A stretch of DNA of 64,000 nucleotides from Aphrophora alni (GCA_963513935.1 OY740776.1:11500724-11564723), one strand, 5' to 3'; shown: positions 53,073-63,785, counted from the first letter of the stretch. The notes: generated by a model from the letters alone, not told the origin. A program made the numbers and translations.

Positions 53073-53650
53073 TAAATTGGTTTTGTTTGTTTGTTTGAGT
53101 TGGTTTTGTGGGTTTGTTTGAATTGGTTTTGTGGGTTTGTTTGAATTGGTTTTGTAGGTTTGTTTGATTATGGTTTTATGGGTTTGTTTGAATTGATTTT
53201 GTTTGGTTGTTTGAATTGGTTTTGTAGGAGTTGTTCGAATTGGTTTTGTGGGTTTGTCTAATTGGTTTTGTTTGTCTTTAAATTGGTTTAGTGGGGATAT
53301 TTTGTTTGGTTTTGTGGGTTTGATTGAATTGATTTTGTGGTTCCCTAATTTGGATTAGTGTGATTTTTTGAATTGGTTTTGTTTGTTTGTTTGTTTGAAT
53401 TGATTTTGTTTGTTTGTATGAATTCAAACAATTGGTTTTGTGGGTTTGTTTAAATTGGTTTTGTAGTGTTGTTTGAATTGGTTTTGTTTGGTTGTTCGAA
53501 TTGGTTTTGTGGGTTAGTTTATTGGTTTTGTGGGTCTTTAAATTGGTTTATTGGGGGTGTTTTGTTTGGTTTTGTGGGTTTGATTGAATTGATTCTGTGG
53601 TTCCCTAATATGGAGTATTCTGATTTTTTTGAAATGGTTTTGTTTGAACT
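53073..53650 (+). repeat. TTGGTTTTGTGGGTTTGTTTGAA minisatellite, about 22-bp unit
   Basis: More than 20 degenerate units built from GAATTGGTTTTG and GGGTTTGTT words. A longer segment (GGTTTAGTGGGGATATTTTG onward) recurs near 53280 and 53540, giving a roughly 250-bp higher-order duplication. The plus ORF at 53466-53684 is translated repeat. Confidence 0.9.
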
Positions 53651-53859
53651 TTTCTACAGTGTGGCCGTTTTAGATGCAGTGTAACATTGTTGTTTATGTT
53701 CTTATTTTCTTCTCAATATTCTCGAAAAAAATATATAAATGTAGAGAAATTATTTTGTATCTATTTACATAAAACTTTGAAATATTTGGCACAGATTTTC
53801 TGTTATAAAACTGAAAAGTAACTTTGAAAAAACAAGCAGATTTCAAAATTGAATGAATA

Positions 53860-54230
53860 ATGTAAAAACATTGCACAAACTTTCTCACGCAGTCAACCCA
53901 AAAACTCATTTTAAACGAACCAAAACTAATCGCCATGAAAAATGTCTGTTTTGTTGTCAATAAAAATGTGAAAATGAACAGTGTCATTGAAGAAATAAAT
54001 ATAAATTTAAAGAAGGAGCTAAATTAACATTAAAATATTGATTTGAAATTGAACTCAAAAATCTTTTCTAAAGCGCTAATTTGGTGGTTTAGAGTCAATC
54101 GCTGAAATATTAAATCTATTTCCTTTTACCTTGACTTGCAAATGGAATTTTTGACTCAATTTGAAAGATAAAGAGTGAAAATGCATCGTTTTAAAATATA
54201 TTAAATTGAGAGGAACCCATCGTTTACCGA
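53860..54230 (+). repeat. Long dispersed repeat copy (plus)
   Basis: TGCACAAACTTTCTCACGCA, ACCAAAACTAATCGCCATGA, AAATGTGAAAATGAACAGTG as in the other copies. It lacks the distal half. Confidence 0.5.
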
Positions 54231-54484
54231 AATACCTTTTTAAGAAGAAGAAGAAGAAGAAGAAGCGCTATTAAATAAACGTTTAACTGTGAAACATTTC
54301 CTCCGAAGAATTTACGTTTAAGTACACTCGTTGCTAAAAAAAAATTACCTCAAATTATAAATTTAGGTTGGAATTTCATTTGCTCTCACTCGTCTAATTA
54401 TCTTTAAAATATTTTTTATCTCAGCTAGGAATGTTATAATTAAAATGAGTACATTGTTCCGTTTTTCCAAGCTTCGTCATTATA

Positions 54485-54520
54485 GTTGACGCGTTTCGGA
54501 TAGACACCATTCTCAAAACA
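54485..54520 (-). ncRNA. Degenerate hammerhead-like motif (minus)
   Basis: The minus strand reads TTGAGAA, T, GG-TGTCTAT-CC, GAA, ACGCGT, C. Only the 3' half (CCGAAACGCGTC) is well kept; the core start is mutated. Probably dead. Confidence 0.4.
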
Positions 54521-54764
54521 CTTAACAGTACTCATCAACCTACGCTTGGATTCGTTATATTAAACAACTCGCTCCTCCCACTTTTCCCTCTTTGTATTCA
54601 TATTAATATTAAGCTTTCTTAATGGCCACTATTTTGAAATGTTGTGACTATTTTAAGTAAGATTTATTAATGAATAAATTCAGCTTAAGTCGTAAATTAA
54701 CTAATTCCAACTAATATTTAGACTAGGGGTGTTATTTCAAATTATTAAGTTATTTTTTCCTAAA
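54521..54764. other. Flank of a PLE-type terminal piece
   Basis: AT-rich, no ORF. Sequence such as CTCGCTCCTCCCACTTTTCC may belong to the element that carried the motif at 54485. Confidence 0.25.
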
Positions 54765-55015
54765 GACTCTCGTATCGTCCTTTCGTGAGCTCACTCATAG
54801 TGAGTACAGTTGTGTCAGTCCCGAACTCTTCAGCTGGATCTACACCTTTCTTCGTGTAGTCTTTATTTTCATCTTTTCTATCAGGTCTCTTCTGAACAAC
54901 ACTTTCTCTCTTCCGATTGCGTCGCTAGAGTATTCGAAAACTAGAGGTATTTATTTTATTTTATTTTTTTGTATAAGGTATTGATGACCCAGAAGTATTT
55001 CCCCTTTAAGCAATA
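54765..55015 (-). mobile_element. SINE family copy (minus), one of the longest
   Basis: TCACTCATAGTGAGTACAGT, CAGCTGGATCTACACCTTTC, TTCGTGTAGTCTTTATTTTC, TATCAGGTCTCTTCTGAACA, GATTGCGTCGCTAGAGTATT, CGAAAACTAGAGG, then GATGACCCAGAAGTATTTCC. It is nearly the full body without the tRNA-like head. Confidence 0.65.
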
Positions 55016-55478
55016 AGAAAAGGTGTTACAATTGGAACGATTAAGTCAGTCAATCCTAAAATTTCCTCCTGAAGAGGAATTATTAGGCTCCGGTTTCTAG
55101 GCTTACACGGTGCAAATATTACATGTTTTATGCAAAGATATTTCACAACTAAATTGTGTAGCCTATTCCACACAATGAAATAATAATTAATCATGTAGTT
55201 GTACAGGCCAAATTCAAGATTACATGAGTATTGTAATATGTGGTTTTACAGTTCTGCATTTATAAATATTGCATACGACTAACTTATGTCTATTTGATAA
55301 TTTGACTGTAAATGTAAAGTTGTTGAAGTAAACATAAGTATTGTCCCATATTTTATATTGTTTTGTGTAAATAATAATGTATAGGCCTAATGTATGTCTG
55401 TTAAATATTTTAACTACACATTCATTATACAGTATAACAAACACACAGAACACAATTCTCATAAAAAAATACGCCTAA
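55016..55478. other. AT-rich stretch, nothing assigned
   Basis: Two minus ORFs (55006-55194, 55220-55462) are AT-rich and featureless and are not called. Confidence 0.25.
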
Positions 55479-55523
55479 GTATCAGACGCGTTTCAACGAC
55501 AAGGTCGTCCTCTTCAGTGATAC
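55479..55523 (-). ncRNA. Well-formed type I hammerhead motif (minus)
   Basis: On the minus strand, helix I is GTATCA (complement of 55518-55523) with TGATAC (complement of 55479-55484), six perfect pairs. The core is CTGAAGA, fully conserved. Helix II is ACGAC-CTT-GTCGT with a G-T pair below it and one extra G. Then come GAA, a self-complementary ACGCGT helix III and H17 = C (complement of 55485), giving the classical GUC site. This is the best single motif outside the array. Short helix III implies dimer action or a weak monomer. No PLE protein was seen beside it. Confidence 0.75.
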
Positions 55524-55689
55524 ACCAGCTACACCAATCAAACCACAACTACACAATCATTACGTTATGAAACTATTTTTGTTAGAGTAAAAATAACAAC
55601 TAACGGTCTAGGCCTAACTTTTATATTGTTTTGTGTAAATAGTATATATACAATTCAATAATTATAATTGTATAATTACAATTCAATAT

Positions 55690-56300
55690 CGTCTTCTTTA
55701 AAATAATTTCCTCGAAAAACCACCCACCACACAGCGCTGGAGACGGTACTTCCAATCCTTATAGAACTCGAATACTGGAATAGCTTCCAGCTGGTCGATT
55801 ACAGCTGTTTGAATGATTTCGAGTGTCCTAAAAATATGTCCCTTAAGGTAAATTTTCAATCTCCGGAAGAGGGAAAAGTCACAATGACTCAAGTCAGACG
55901 AATAAGGAGGCTGGGGAGCCAAAGGAATGTTTTCACTGGCGAAAAAGCGTTTACTGAAATTGCTGTGTAACAAGGCGCATTGTCCTTATGCAACACCCTG
56001 TTGTTCTTGATGTTTGGTCTTTAAATGATCGGTAGTGCGAGTCAAATTCAACTCTTCCCCGATCACAAGATCCTGGATTCTGTCGATGCATTAATGGTTC
56101 TTGAAGATGAAAGCCTTCCGATGCGTGGTTCATCTTCTATCGACTTTCTTCCATCTGAATATGACTTAAAACACTGAAAAACCTGGGCTCTTGACAAAAT
56201 ACTGTCTCCGTAGCACTGCTGAAGTTTGCAAAAGTTTCCGTTCCACTGTGCAAACCGTTGGTCGAAATGTCACTCATTTTTAGAACGCAGTAGAATAAAC
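55690..56300 (-). pseudogene. Internally deleted mariner-type transposase (minus)
   Basis: From about 56290 the minus strand reads QQCYGDSILSRAQVFQCFKS and SDGRKSIEDEPRIGRLSSSR, the N-terminal helix-turn-helix part typical of insect mariners (GDxxLSRxxVFEWxKRF, then SGRPSTS). After a frame change it jumps to KDNAPCYTAIS (second catalytic Asp near 55983) and PPYSSDLSHCDFSLFRRLK (third Asp near 55879; about 35 codons apart, D34D type). It ends DWKYRLQRCVVGG. The roughly 150 residues holding the first catalytic Asp are missing. It cannot be active. Confidence 0.85.
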
Positions 56301-56901
56301 TGTTTCACGAAAAAAATCCCTACGGACAACGAAATGGTCAGCAAGTTCAAACTTGTACTAAAGGCGTGTCTCATGTTCACCCGCCGTTCCTCAAATTTTC
56401 CAGTGTTGCCATATCGAACTTTACGTTGCCAGTCTCGTTACTCACCTCGTGTAATAGGCATATAACTTAATAACAATAAATTGAAGGTGTAAATAATTCC
56501 AAAGTGTTTCTAAATAAATTACATAAACAATTAATAAATTATAATTAGTATTTTTGTGCAACCAAATAAAAATTATAGGCCTCGAGGTAATTAAATTACT
56601 GTTTCCTATTTTCTTATAATTATCAACTTAACTTGTCATTTTTTTCCTGTCTTGTCTTCATTTTGAACTGTATTATCATAGAGAATTTCTAATTTATTCC
56701 AGTTCCTAAACCCCAGTCTTTTGTAAAGAATCGTACAACGGTGCCATTTCATCCCATGGTTCTCTTTTCGTTGTACTGTCGTGGCATCACTTTTATTATT
56801 TTTAATTATTTTTTTAAACTTAAAACAAATTTGTATTAGTTGCTACTTTTCAATATCATTGAAATGTTTTTATCTTTCTTTTATATCCATTTCAAAAATC
56901 T
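56301..56901. other. Unassigned stretch
   Basis: A 79-codon plus ORF (56226-56465) is mostly antisense to the mariner N-terminus. AT-rich afterwards; no TIR of the mariner was found. Confidence 0.3.
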
Positions 56902-58010
56902 ACGGTACCTGGCGTGGATCACCCGCATGAGTTACTTTCTGTGCTTCACTTTATCATAATGTCATTTATTTAATTTGATATTACAAAATAAAATCTGTAA
57001 TATATTTTTATTCTACACTTCATTACAAGAAAAATGCAACCAAACAATGTATAATTTACTTTAAAAGAGTCAAAAATCAACAATGTTTGCTACAAAATGA
57101 ATGATGACTAATAAGTGTGAAAAACAACATTATCTTATCAAAAATCTTTATCGAAAAATATGTACTTTTCGATTTTAATGAAACAAAGGTGCACAGTATA
57201 ATAATAATAGTATAAAACATAATCTGTACTTTATTATTTACATTGTGATAAGCTGTGTATTAAAACGGTATGCTAATATTGGCATTTACACAATTTATTT
57301 TTGTAAATTTAACATTTAATTTGCTCATCTAAGCAACAGTAATACAGAGGAATAATGTTGAAAACAGCAAAACATTCCCTATTAATACATATTTTTCGGT
57401 AAAAATATACGATAGTTATTGTTGTTTTTGGGTTGTAATTCAGTAAATTATACGTTGTTTTAGTCTCAGTTTTCTTGTAATTATGTCTAGAATACAAATA
57501 TATTGTGTAAAAATTGTATAAAGTGAAGCCCAGTAATAGGCATAGAAAAAGGAATTGGAATAAGAAAGTCACAATATAAAACATAATTTGTACTTTATTA
57601 TTTACATTGTAATAAGCTGTGTATAAATCAGTATGTATTAAAACGGTAGGCTAATATTAGCATTTACAAAATTAATTTTTTGTAAATTTAACATTTGCTC
57701 ATCAAAGCAACAGTAATACAGAGAATAATTTTAAAAAGAGCAAAATATTCCCTAATATTGTTGAAAATGAAACAAATATTTTTTTAAATGCAAAAATATG
57801 AATTTATCACATTTTGTAGCAAACATTGTTGATTTTTACTATAATTCAGTAAATTATACGTCGTTTGGTCTAATTTTTTTTTTGTATTATATGTACAATA
57901 AAAATATATTATAGATTTTATTTTTAAACATGAAATAAAATAAATTAAAATTTCATAAAGTGAAGTATAGTAGGTGACTCATACGGTTGGCTTGGGGGTA
58001 GGTCACCGGA
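56902..58010. mobile_element. 1.1-kb TIR element with long inverted arms
   Basis: Left arm: GGTACCTGGCGTGGATCACC, CGCATGAGTTAC, GCTTCACTTTATCATAATG, TATTTTTATTCTACACTTC. It is matched in reverse at the right end: GTGACTCATACGGTTGG, CATAAAGTGAAGTATAG, ACAATAAAAATATATTATAG. Inside, TACTTTATTATTTACATTG, then ATAAGCTGTGTAT occurs twice (57230 and 57590), an internal duplication. A partial second copy is at 48396-48790. No transposase; the 91-codon minus ORF (57309-57584) is AT-rich and unrecognised. TSD not resolved. Confidence 0.7.
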
Positions 58011-59474
58011 CACCCTGATCCTCTGCACTTGTGTGAGTGAAGCGATACTTCGTTCAGCTGCATTCCCAATTTGATAATAATTTGAGTAGGCTTAGAAAAA
58101 GTTTTAGCACAATATCGACAGTAACAATGTAACTGTAGAAACACAAACATACTCTAACATTTATTCGAAAATCATCATTTAATTCATCTTTAAAGTTAAT
58201 GAGAGATTATTGGGAGATTAAGAAATCTTTGATTTCACAATTTCATCTGGGATTTACTAATTGAGCATTAACTATGTCCTAGAATTCGTGGGTAAAATGT
58301 TTTAAAACAACTAAGGGGTTAAGTCTATGGTTTATAACACCACACGGTGAAACGTGGGAAAATACAAAAAATAGCCCAATACAGCCAACCCTAAATACTA
58401 ACATAATTTTATTATATATTTTTGAACGTAGATTAAATTTAACATAATTTGCCCGAAGCACTGTGGCTAAAGTAAACTATAAAATACAACAGAATGCTGT
58501 GTTAATACAAGGCATACAACCTATAATAACATTGTGGAGGGTAGAAACTACCCCTAGAGGTGGAGTCGTGCATAATCAATGAAGGGGGGGAGTTGTAATG
58601 TTTCTAGAGAATTGGCATTCAAGCTGTACAATCAAAAACAACTGTGCCTATAAAATGTCCGTCAATCATTTGGCACCACTTTTTGGTACTTTGTATTGGG
58701 GAATTTATCTTTGATAGGTAGTTTTGTATTTTGTAAACTCTACATCTAACGATCTTGGATGCCACTAAGTATCAAAACACAATGTATTGTGCTTTTAAAG
58801 GTATTTGGTAATGGAGGATTGTTCGTGTGGTTTCAGACATTTACCATCATTAGTGTACACAGTGTGTGTAAACAATATGTAAACGGATTAATATTTCAAG
58901 GACTACTTTAGATAGAAAAATATTCGACCTCGCATTGTAAAGCTATTAACTCGCGTTATCTACAGGATGGTACAAAAGTTTAGTAAGATATACTGAATGT
59001 TCCAAAATTTTATGATTTTTTTAACATTTTTTAAAAATATGACGCTATTATTATTATTTAAATATTCTAATAGGTTAATTCATGGTACTTTAAAGGAATT
59101 TTGAAATTATCTTTAATAACAACTGAGTTACGGCGTTTTAAAATTTGCGTTCTTGTGAACAGTACTAAACGTTTTCTGCAGTGATGAGTGAATAATGATT
59201 TATTATTTATTTCTCTATTGTGATATAAAGTAACCAAAGGTGTGTTGAAACTTACGGATCCAAATTTTTTCGCCGATTTAGTTTACGTGTCGCTAGCTTT
59301 AGTTTTGACAGCTGAGACCTAGATTTAGTTTTAGTTTTGACAGCTCAGGCCTAGCTTTAATTTCAGTTATCACCTATCAGGCTTAGTTATACTGTTTCCA
59401 ACAGGGCCTTAGGCTACTAGGTTATGTTGTTGTTTCTTTTTTTACTTTTTTTTTTTATTCTAGGGTTTTTTTAC
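58011..59474. other. AT-rich stretch, largely unassigned
   Basis: A short two-unit repeat (TTTAGTTTTGACAGCT, then GACCTAG / GCCTAG) lies near 59300-59370. No gene or RNA gene was recognised. Confidence 0.3.
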
Positions 59475-59511
59475 TTGAGAATTGGAGTTGATTTCTACTC
59501 TCGAAACGTCG
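59475..59511 (+). ncRNA. Degenerate hammerhead-like motif (plus)
   Basis: TTGAGAA, then GGAGT-TGATTTCT-ACTCT, C, GAA, ACGTC. The 3' half is kept but core residues 3 and 7-8 are changed. It shares CTCGAAACGTCGT and a downstream CAAATGATGGCAAATGTC with 61403-61480, so both come from one element family. Confidence 0.35.
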
Positions 59512-59944
59512 TGTATTACTTGATATATATACTCAAATGATGGCAAATGTCAGATTAAATTGTATTTATAACACAAATAGAAGTATAGCACGACAGAAAT
59601 TAAAACGCACGTCGAATTAGTGTTTGTTTCTTTGTCTTTACCGCGCATAATATTACAACAAAAAATACATAACCATAAAAAAAAACACAGCCCAATAAGC
59701 TGTCAATGCTTTGTAAGACCTTGGGGATGCTAAGAAATATAGCACAGACCTCTTTTGTGGATTAGAGAATATATTATAGGACTTTGGGGATTAGGGGTAG
59801 GTTTTGGGATAAAACATTTCGCATTTCTTGAGTAGGGAAGAGTCGTAGAAAAATTCCTTTAACGTAAGGACGTTTGCACATTAGAGTGGTTTTTGCAAGA
59901 TAAAAATGAATCTCTTGAAATAAATATTCACATATTTCTAAATA
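59512..59944. other. Unassigned stretch
   Basis: After the shared CAAATGATGGCAAATGTC (about 59534) no feature was recognised. Confidence 0.25.
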
Positions 59945-60530
59945 GAGGGTGCAAACAACATTTCACAAACTTTATCACTCACCCACCCACAAAATCATAT
60001 ATACCAGATAAAAATATATTCGTCACCAAAAATGTCAGTTTATGATTGGTCAGTCAAAGAGTGAAAATAAACTATATGTTCCGTTTTTGACAAAAATATT
60101 TTTATATTTAAAATAAGGCTTAAATTTGCTTGGATTGTGCCATAAGACACTTACGTTAATCGTATTTCACTACAATTTGAACGAAATCTGTTGAATCGAT
60201 TTTGAAAAATTTCGTTTTTCATAGCAGCAGCAAGACAGATTATTTTGTTTTTACCTATAACTCATGAACCTGCAATTTAGGAGATATATTAGTGACATAT
60301 TTTTTTTTGGTTTGACTTGAGCAAAATTTAATCATAAGGAGGTAATTTTAAGAATATCGATATTTTGTGTGTTTTTATTGCACATAAATATAAAAAATTA
60401 GTTATAAAAAAGTGAGGAAAATCGTCCCGACATATGGTCAAAATATGGCCTAATATATAATTTTATTCAGATCGATCCACGAGTTTTGGCTGTAGGGAAC
60501 TCCATAGATGGCAGACCCTGAACCAACTTA
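59945..60530 (+). repeat. Long dispersed repeat copy (plus)
   Basis: CACAAACTTTATCACTCACC, TTCGTCACCAAAAATGTCAG, GTCAGTCAAAGAGTGAAAAT, CTATAACTCATGAACCTGCA, AATATCGATATTTTGTGTG and CAGATCGATCCACGAGTTT. It leads straight into the TTAGG array at 60536. Confidence 0.6.
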
Positions 60531-60535
60531 CACAA

Positions 60536-60895
60536 ACCTAATCTATCCAACCTAACCTAACCTAACCTAACCTAACATAACCTAACCTAACCTAACCTAA
60601 CCTAACCTAAACCTGAACCAACTTACACAAACCTAATCTATCCAACCTAACCTAACCTAACCTAAGATAACCTAACGTACTCTAACCTAACCTAAACCAT
60701 CCATCCTAACGTAACGTTACCCCATCCTAACCTAATCCATCCTACCTAACCTAACCTAACATAACGTATACTACCTAACCTAACCTAACGTGCTCTAACC
60801 TAACCTAAACCATCCATCCTAACGTAACGTTATCTAAACTAACCTACCCCATCCTAACCTAACCTTTCACATTTAACCTAAACAAACCTAACCTT
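60536..60895 (-). repeat. Degenerate TTAGG-type array with higher-order structure
   Basis: CCTAA units, with a longer phrase (AACCAACTTACACAAACCTA, then ATCTATCCAACC) repeated at 60522 and 60613. Another phrase (AACCATCCATCCTAACGTAA) is repeated at 60700 and 60806. This is local expansion inside a dispersed repeat rather than a clean telomere tract. Confidence 0.85.
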
Positions 60896-60899
60896 AACG

Positions 60900-61140
60900 G
60901 GCATAGTTGTGAAACTTATTTTTTCTTGTGTCATAAACGCGACTAGCGAAGATTGTATTTAATTAAAATCGGGCTTTTAATCCTGGCTGTCAAGGTTGAT
61001 TTTTATTTTTGTTAATTATTCTTGAACCGTACTGTTTACTTGTGATTTGACACAGTAGTTTGGGTTTTTAGTCTTCATATTGCACTAAAATTTGAACAGT
61101 ATCGGTTGGACCGTTTCTTGATAAATTACATATTTTATAG
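60900..61140 (+). repeat. Long dispersed repeat, continuation after the array (plus)
   Basis: GTCATAAACGCGACTAGCG, TTTTAATCCTGGCTGTCAAG, CTTGAACCGTACTG, GTTTACTTGTGATTTGAC and ATCGGTTGGACCGTTTCTTG match 35500-35690. Confidence 0.5.
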
Positions 61141-61402
61141 CAGCTCCAATTCCAACTCGCATTTCCAAGTAATAAATCTTAGAAGATGAAAAATTTGGAA
61201 GTCCCCTGAGTCATGTTTGAAACTAAAACTAGACCTGAGCAGTCATAGGCTGCTCGCCAGTAGGCTTGATGGATATTTTTCATCTTCTGTAATATAGTTA
61301 TTTTGACTATTTTTAAATTTCTTTTTCTTGTTTTAGTTTTAATTCCTAAGGATATCTGGTTCATTACGTCCTTTCCATATTTCAAATGTTTTAGATTTAT
61401 CT
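61141..61402. other. Short inverted structure, otherwise unassigned
   Basis: AGAAGATGAAAAAT (61181) is complementary to ATTTTTCATCTTCT (61273), and GAGCAGTCATAGGCTGCTC (61236-61254) is a small perfect-stem hairpin. No gene was assigned. Confidence 0.35.
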
Positions 61403-61445
61403 CTTGACAACGTTAGTTGATCAATTTCTCGAAACGTCGTTAATA
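61403..61445 (+). ncRNA. Very degenerate hammerhead-like motif (plus)
   Basis: CTTGACAACGTTAGTTGATC, then CTCGAAACGTCGTTAAT. Only the GAAACGTC part is convincing. Homologous to 59475-59540 including the downstream CAAATGATGGCAAATGTC. Confidence 0.3.
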
Positions 61446-62499
61446 ACTATATACACAAATGATGGCAAATGTCCGAATAGATTCACTAAGCTTTAGTGAT
61501 TCTATTAAAATATATAGAGATGGAATAAGCATGAAATTACAACTATAATAACCTACTGTAGTTATGTTTTTGTATTTTAAAAGATTCTCATCGTTGACTA
61601 GCAAGACTCTTAGTTTTCATTTTGATTTTTTTGTGTTGCAGGTAAGGATGGATTAACTAGTAGCGCAGCCTGGTGGAACTTTTCGTAAGTAGTTCTCGAT
61701 ATTGCTAATCATTTTTCGATACATCGATTCATTTCACTGAATGCTGAGGGTGATTGAAAAGTTGTCGTTTTTATTCCATTGGGAGTATTTTAAAACGGAT
61801 TTTTTTTTACTATTGTGCATATTTTACTTTCTTAGTATACGAAGTATTTTCGTATTTTCGACATGGCGTCCGTTCGTCGTCGTCGTCTGTACGTAAGCAC
61901 GATATCAGGTACAAAAATAAACTCCAACAGCAGGGCCAAGTCACTGACACTAGCGTAGCGATTGGAAGGCTCCATCATATATATATATATATATATATAA
62001 TTATATATATATATATATCTATATACAGTTTCAAGGCCCAACAAAAAAAAACACAAAAGTACGATTTTCTCAAAATACGCTTCACCGATTTTAATAACAT
62101 TTTGCTTAAGTGTAATCTTTACAGACCCAAACAAAATATATATTGGTAAACTTCTCTCTCAAAATTCTGGTTCTTGAGATATGGGTAAATAAACAGTCAG
62201 GGTATAATAAGATGTTATTTCTGATAATCTGGACTATTGATTTTGGTAGTTGTGAAAAGGTACCCCCCCTTTTGGAGCATCGACCTGGAACCAATTAAAA
62301 TAATAGAATTGTACTGTTATTCTATATATAATAACCTAACCTAATCTATTTGTGATGATTCACAAAATGTAATTCTTGTGATTTTTCAGTAGTTACCTGC
62401 TTGAATAAGTTACTTTATTATCAGTTTCTTATCTTTTGAAAGCCGGAACCACAAAGTTATCATCAACTTGTATAAAATTGGAAGGAAGGAACATAAAAT
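61446..62499. other. AT-rich stretch with an (AT)n tract
   Basis: (AT)n at about 61977-62020 with a central AATT; the two ORFs that cross it on opposite strands are artefacts. A short CCTAA pair lies near 62332. Nothing else was recognised. Confidence 0.35.
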
Positions 62500-62665
62500 A
62501 AAGACTCATAGTTCTAGAATACTCTAATAACATCAGGGTCGGACAAAAATAAGAGTTGGTCAAGAGAGACCTATAGGAAAGATAAAAGAGATCTAACCCA
62601 AGACTACGTGAAAAAAAGGTGTAGATCCAGCTAGGTTCTTCGGGATTATACATGATCCTTTGGGG
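62500..62665 (+). mobile_element. SINE family copy (plus)
   Basis: CTAGAATACTCTAATAACAT, CAGGGTCGGACAAAAATAAG, AGTTGGTCAAGAGAGACC, AAAAGAGATCTAACCCAAGA, CTACGTGAAAAAAAGGTGTA, GATCCAGCTAGGTTCTTCGG. Probably the least diverged 3' half in the window. Confidence 0.7.
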
Positions 62666-63578
62666 GTTATGTTCTTTCAAAACAATTTTGTGTGTTTGTA
62701 ATTTAAATAATAAAACAATTTATTACAAATATTTTGTATATTTCCAATACACTAAATACAAACATAATACAATATTAAACATCACAGAATCAATATCACT
62801 GTTTCAAATTCATTTATGCAATTCTACCAACTTTAAAAAAATTAATTATCTTACTTTAAAACATTAAGACCGACTGCACCTTTGATATATTTTTTCTCGT
62901 CAGTTTATGAATTGTAATTATGAGCTCTTCCAGTGAAGTAGGAGAAAGGTAGAGAAAGATGTATAGAGTATAGTCTTATAATTTAATGAATGTGCCACAC
63001 AGTTCTGTTGTAGTTTGCAAGCAACTATCTGGACACGAAGAGAAATTTAGAGTTTTTCGATGTGTTCTGAAAGTTTCCATTTCTAATTGCAGCTCCTTTC
63101 CTTCTATCTATCCTTCAAAACGTGATTTTTTACTGGTTTCTTTTAATTCGACTGTAACGGTTTTCGATGCCAAACTTGTCACGTCGATTCTATTGTAGGC
63201 TGTGAGTTTGTAATTTCGTAAACAGGATATTTTCCAACGTTATTGGTGAAATTAAAAAAACGTAAATCGTCAGTTTTCTTTGCACCTCTGGATACTTTGA
63301 ATTATCGTACGAGCGTGTCGCTTAACACATAGATAGATGTCGTTAACATACTGGATGTACAACAATACGATTTAAACGCCCACTAGTGATACGTATGTTT
63401 TACGATAGTTATCGCGTATCGCTTACGATCTTAAGATACGAATCGTATCGCTCCTTCGTGCAGCCGGTCTAATCTAATGTAAACGTTAAGGTATCTTACT
63501 CTAAAATATTAATGCACTGGCTAAATTAATTTATATTATAAAATAGTAGCACCTAAATGTGAGTTCAGTATAGTATAA
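62666..63578. other. Unassigned stretch with a dyad cluster
   Basis: A 70-codon plus ORF (62986-63198) has no recognised content. At 63385-63460 there is a cluster of short dyads: CGATAGTTATCG, GCGTATCGC and GATACGAATCGTATC. Confidence 0.3.
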
Positions 63579-63785
63579 GTCTTCAGTAGGAGACTTGGTG
63601 AGGTCCTGATACAGGAAACAAAGATTCCCACAGGGTCATACGTTCAGGATAAGGCATCCCTGGTACTACGTCCAAAGTATGTGAGATGTTCAAGTAGTGG
63701 TGTTTTCCAGAGTTTAGAGACGGCCATTGGATGCTGGAGTCCGGAAGTGCTGGTACTCTGTAACATAGATTGCAATGTTAGTTAA
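63579..63785 (+). CDS. Candidate coding fragment, unknown protein (plus)
   Basis: The plus strand is open from 63579 to the TAA at 63783-63785 (68 codons, no suitable Met) and reads with protein-like composition: VFSRRLGEVLIQETKIPTGS, YVQDKASLVLRPKYVRCSSS, GVFQSLETAIGCWSPEVLVL. It is GC-richer than the surroundings. TCTTCAG just before it could be a splice acceptor (AG at 63583-63584) and GTAACA at 63760 a donor. Family unknown; it could be a host exon or a retroelement fragment. Confidence 0.3.
   Translation, partial: VFSRRLGEVLIQETKIPTGSYVQDKASLVLRPKYVRCSSSGVFQSLETAIGCWSPEVLVLCNIDCNVS

Noticed and set aside
53466..53684. 72-codon ORF rich in Trp, Phe and Gly
   Set aside because: Translation of the TTGGTTTTGTGGG minisatellite.
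60536..60895. Relic of a chromosome end
   Set aside because: The TTAGG units are degenerate, have local higher-order phrases and interrupt a dispersed repeat copy, so a local expansion explains them better.
61754..62149. 131-codon plus ORF and the 100-codon minus ORF over it
   Set aside because: Both cross the (AT)n tract, giving an alternating Tyr-Ile run, and neither has a recognisable domain.
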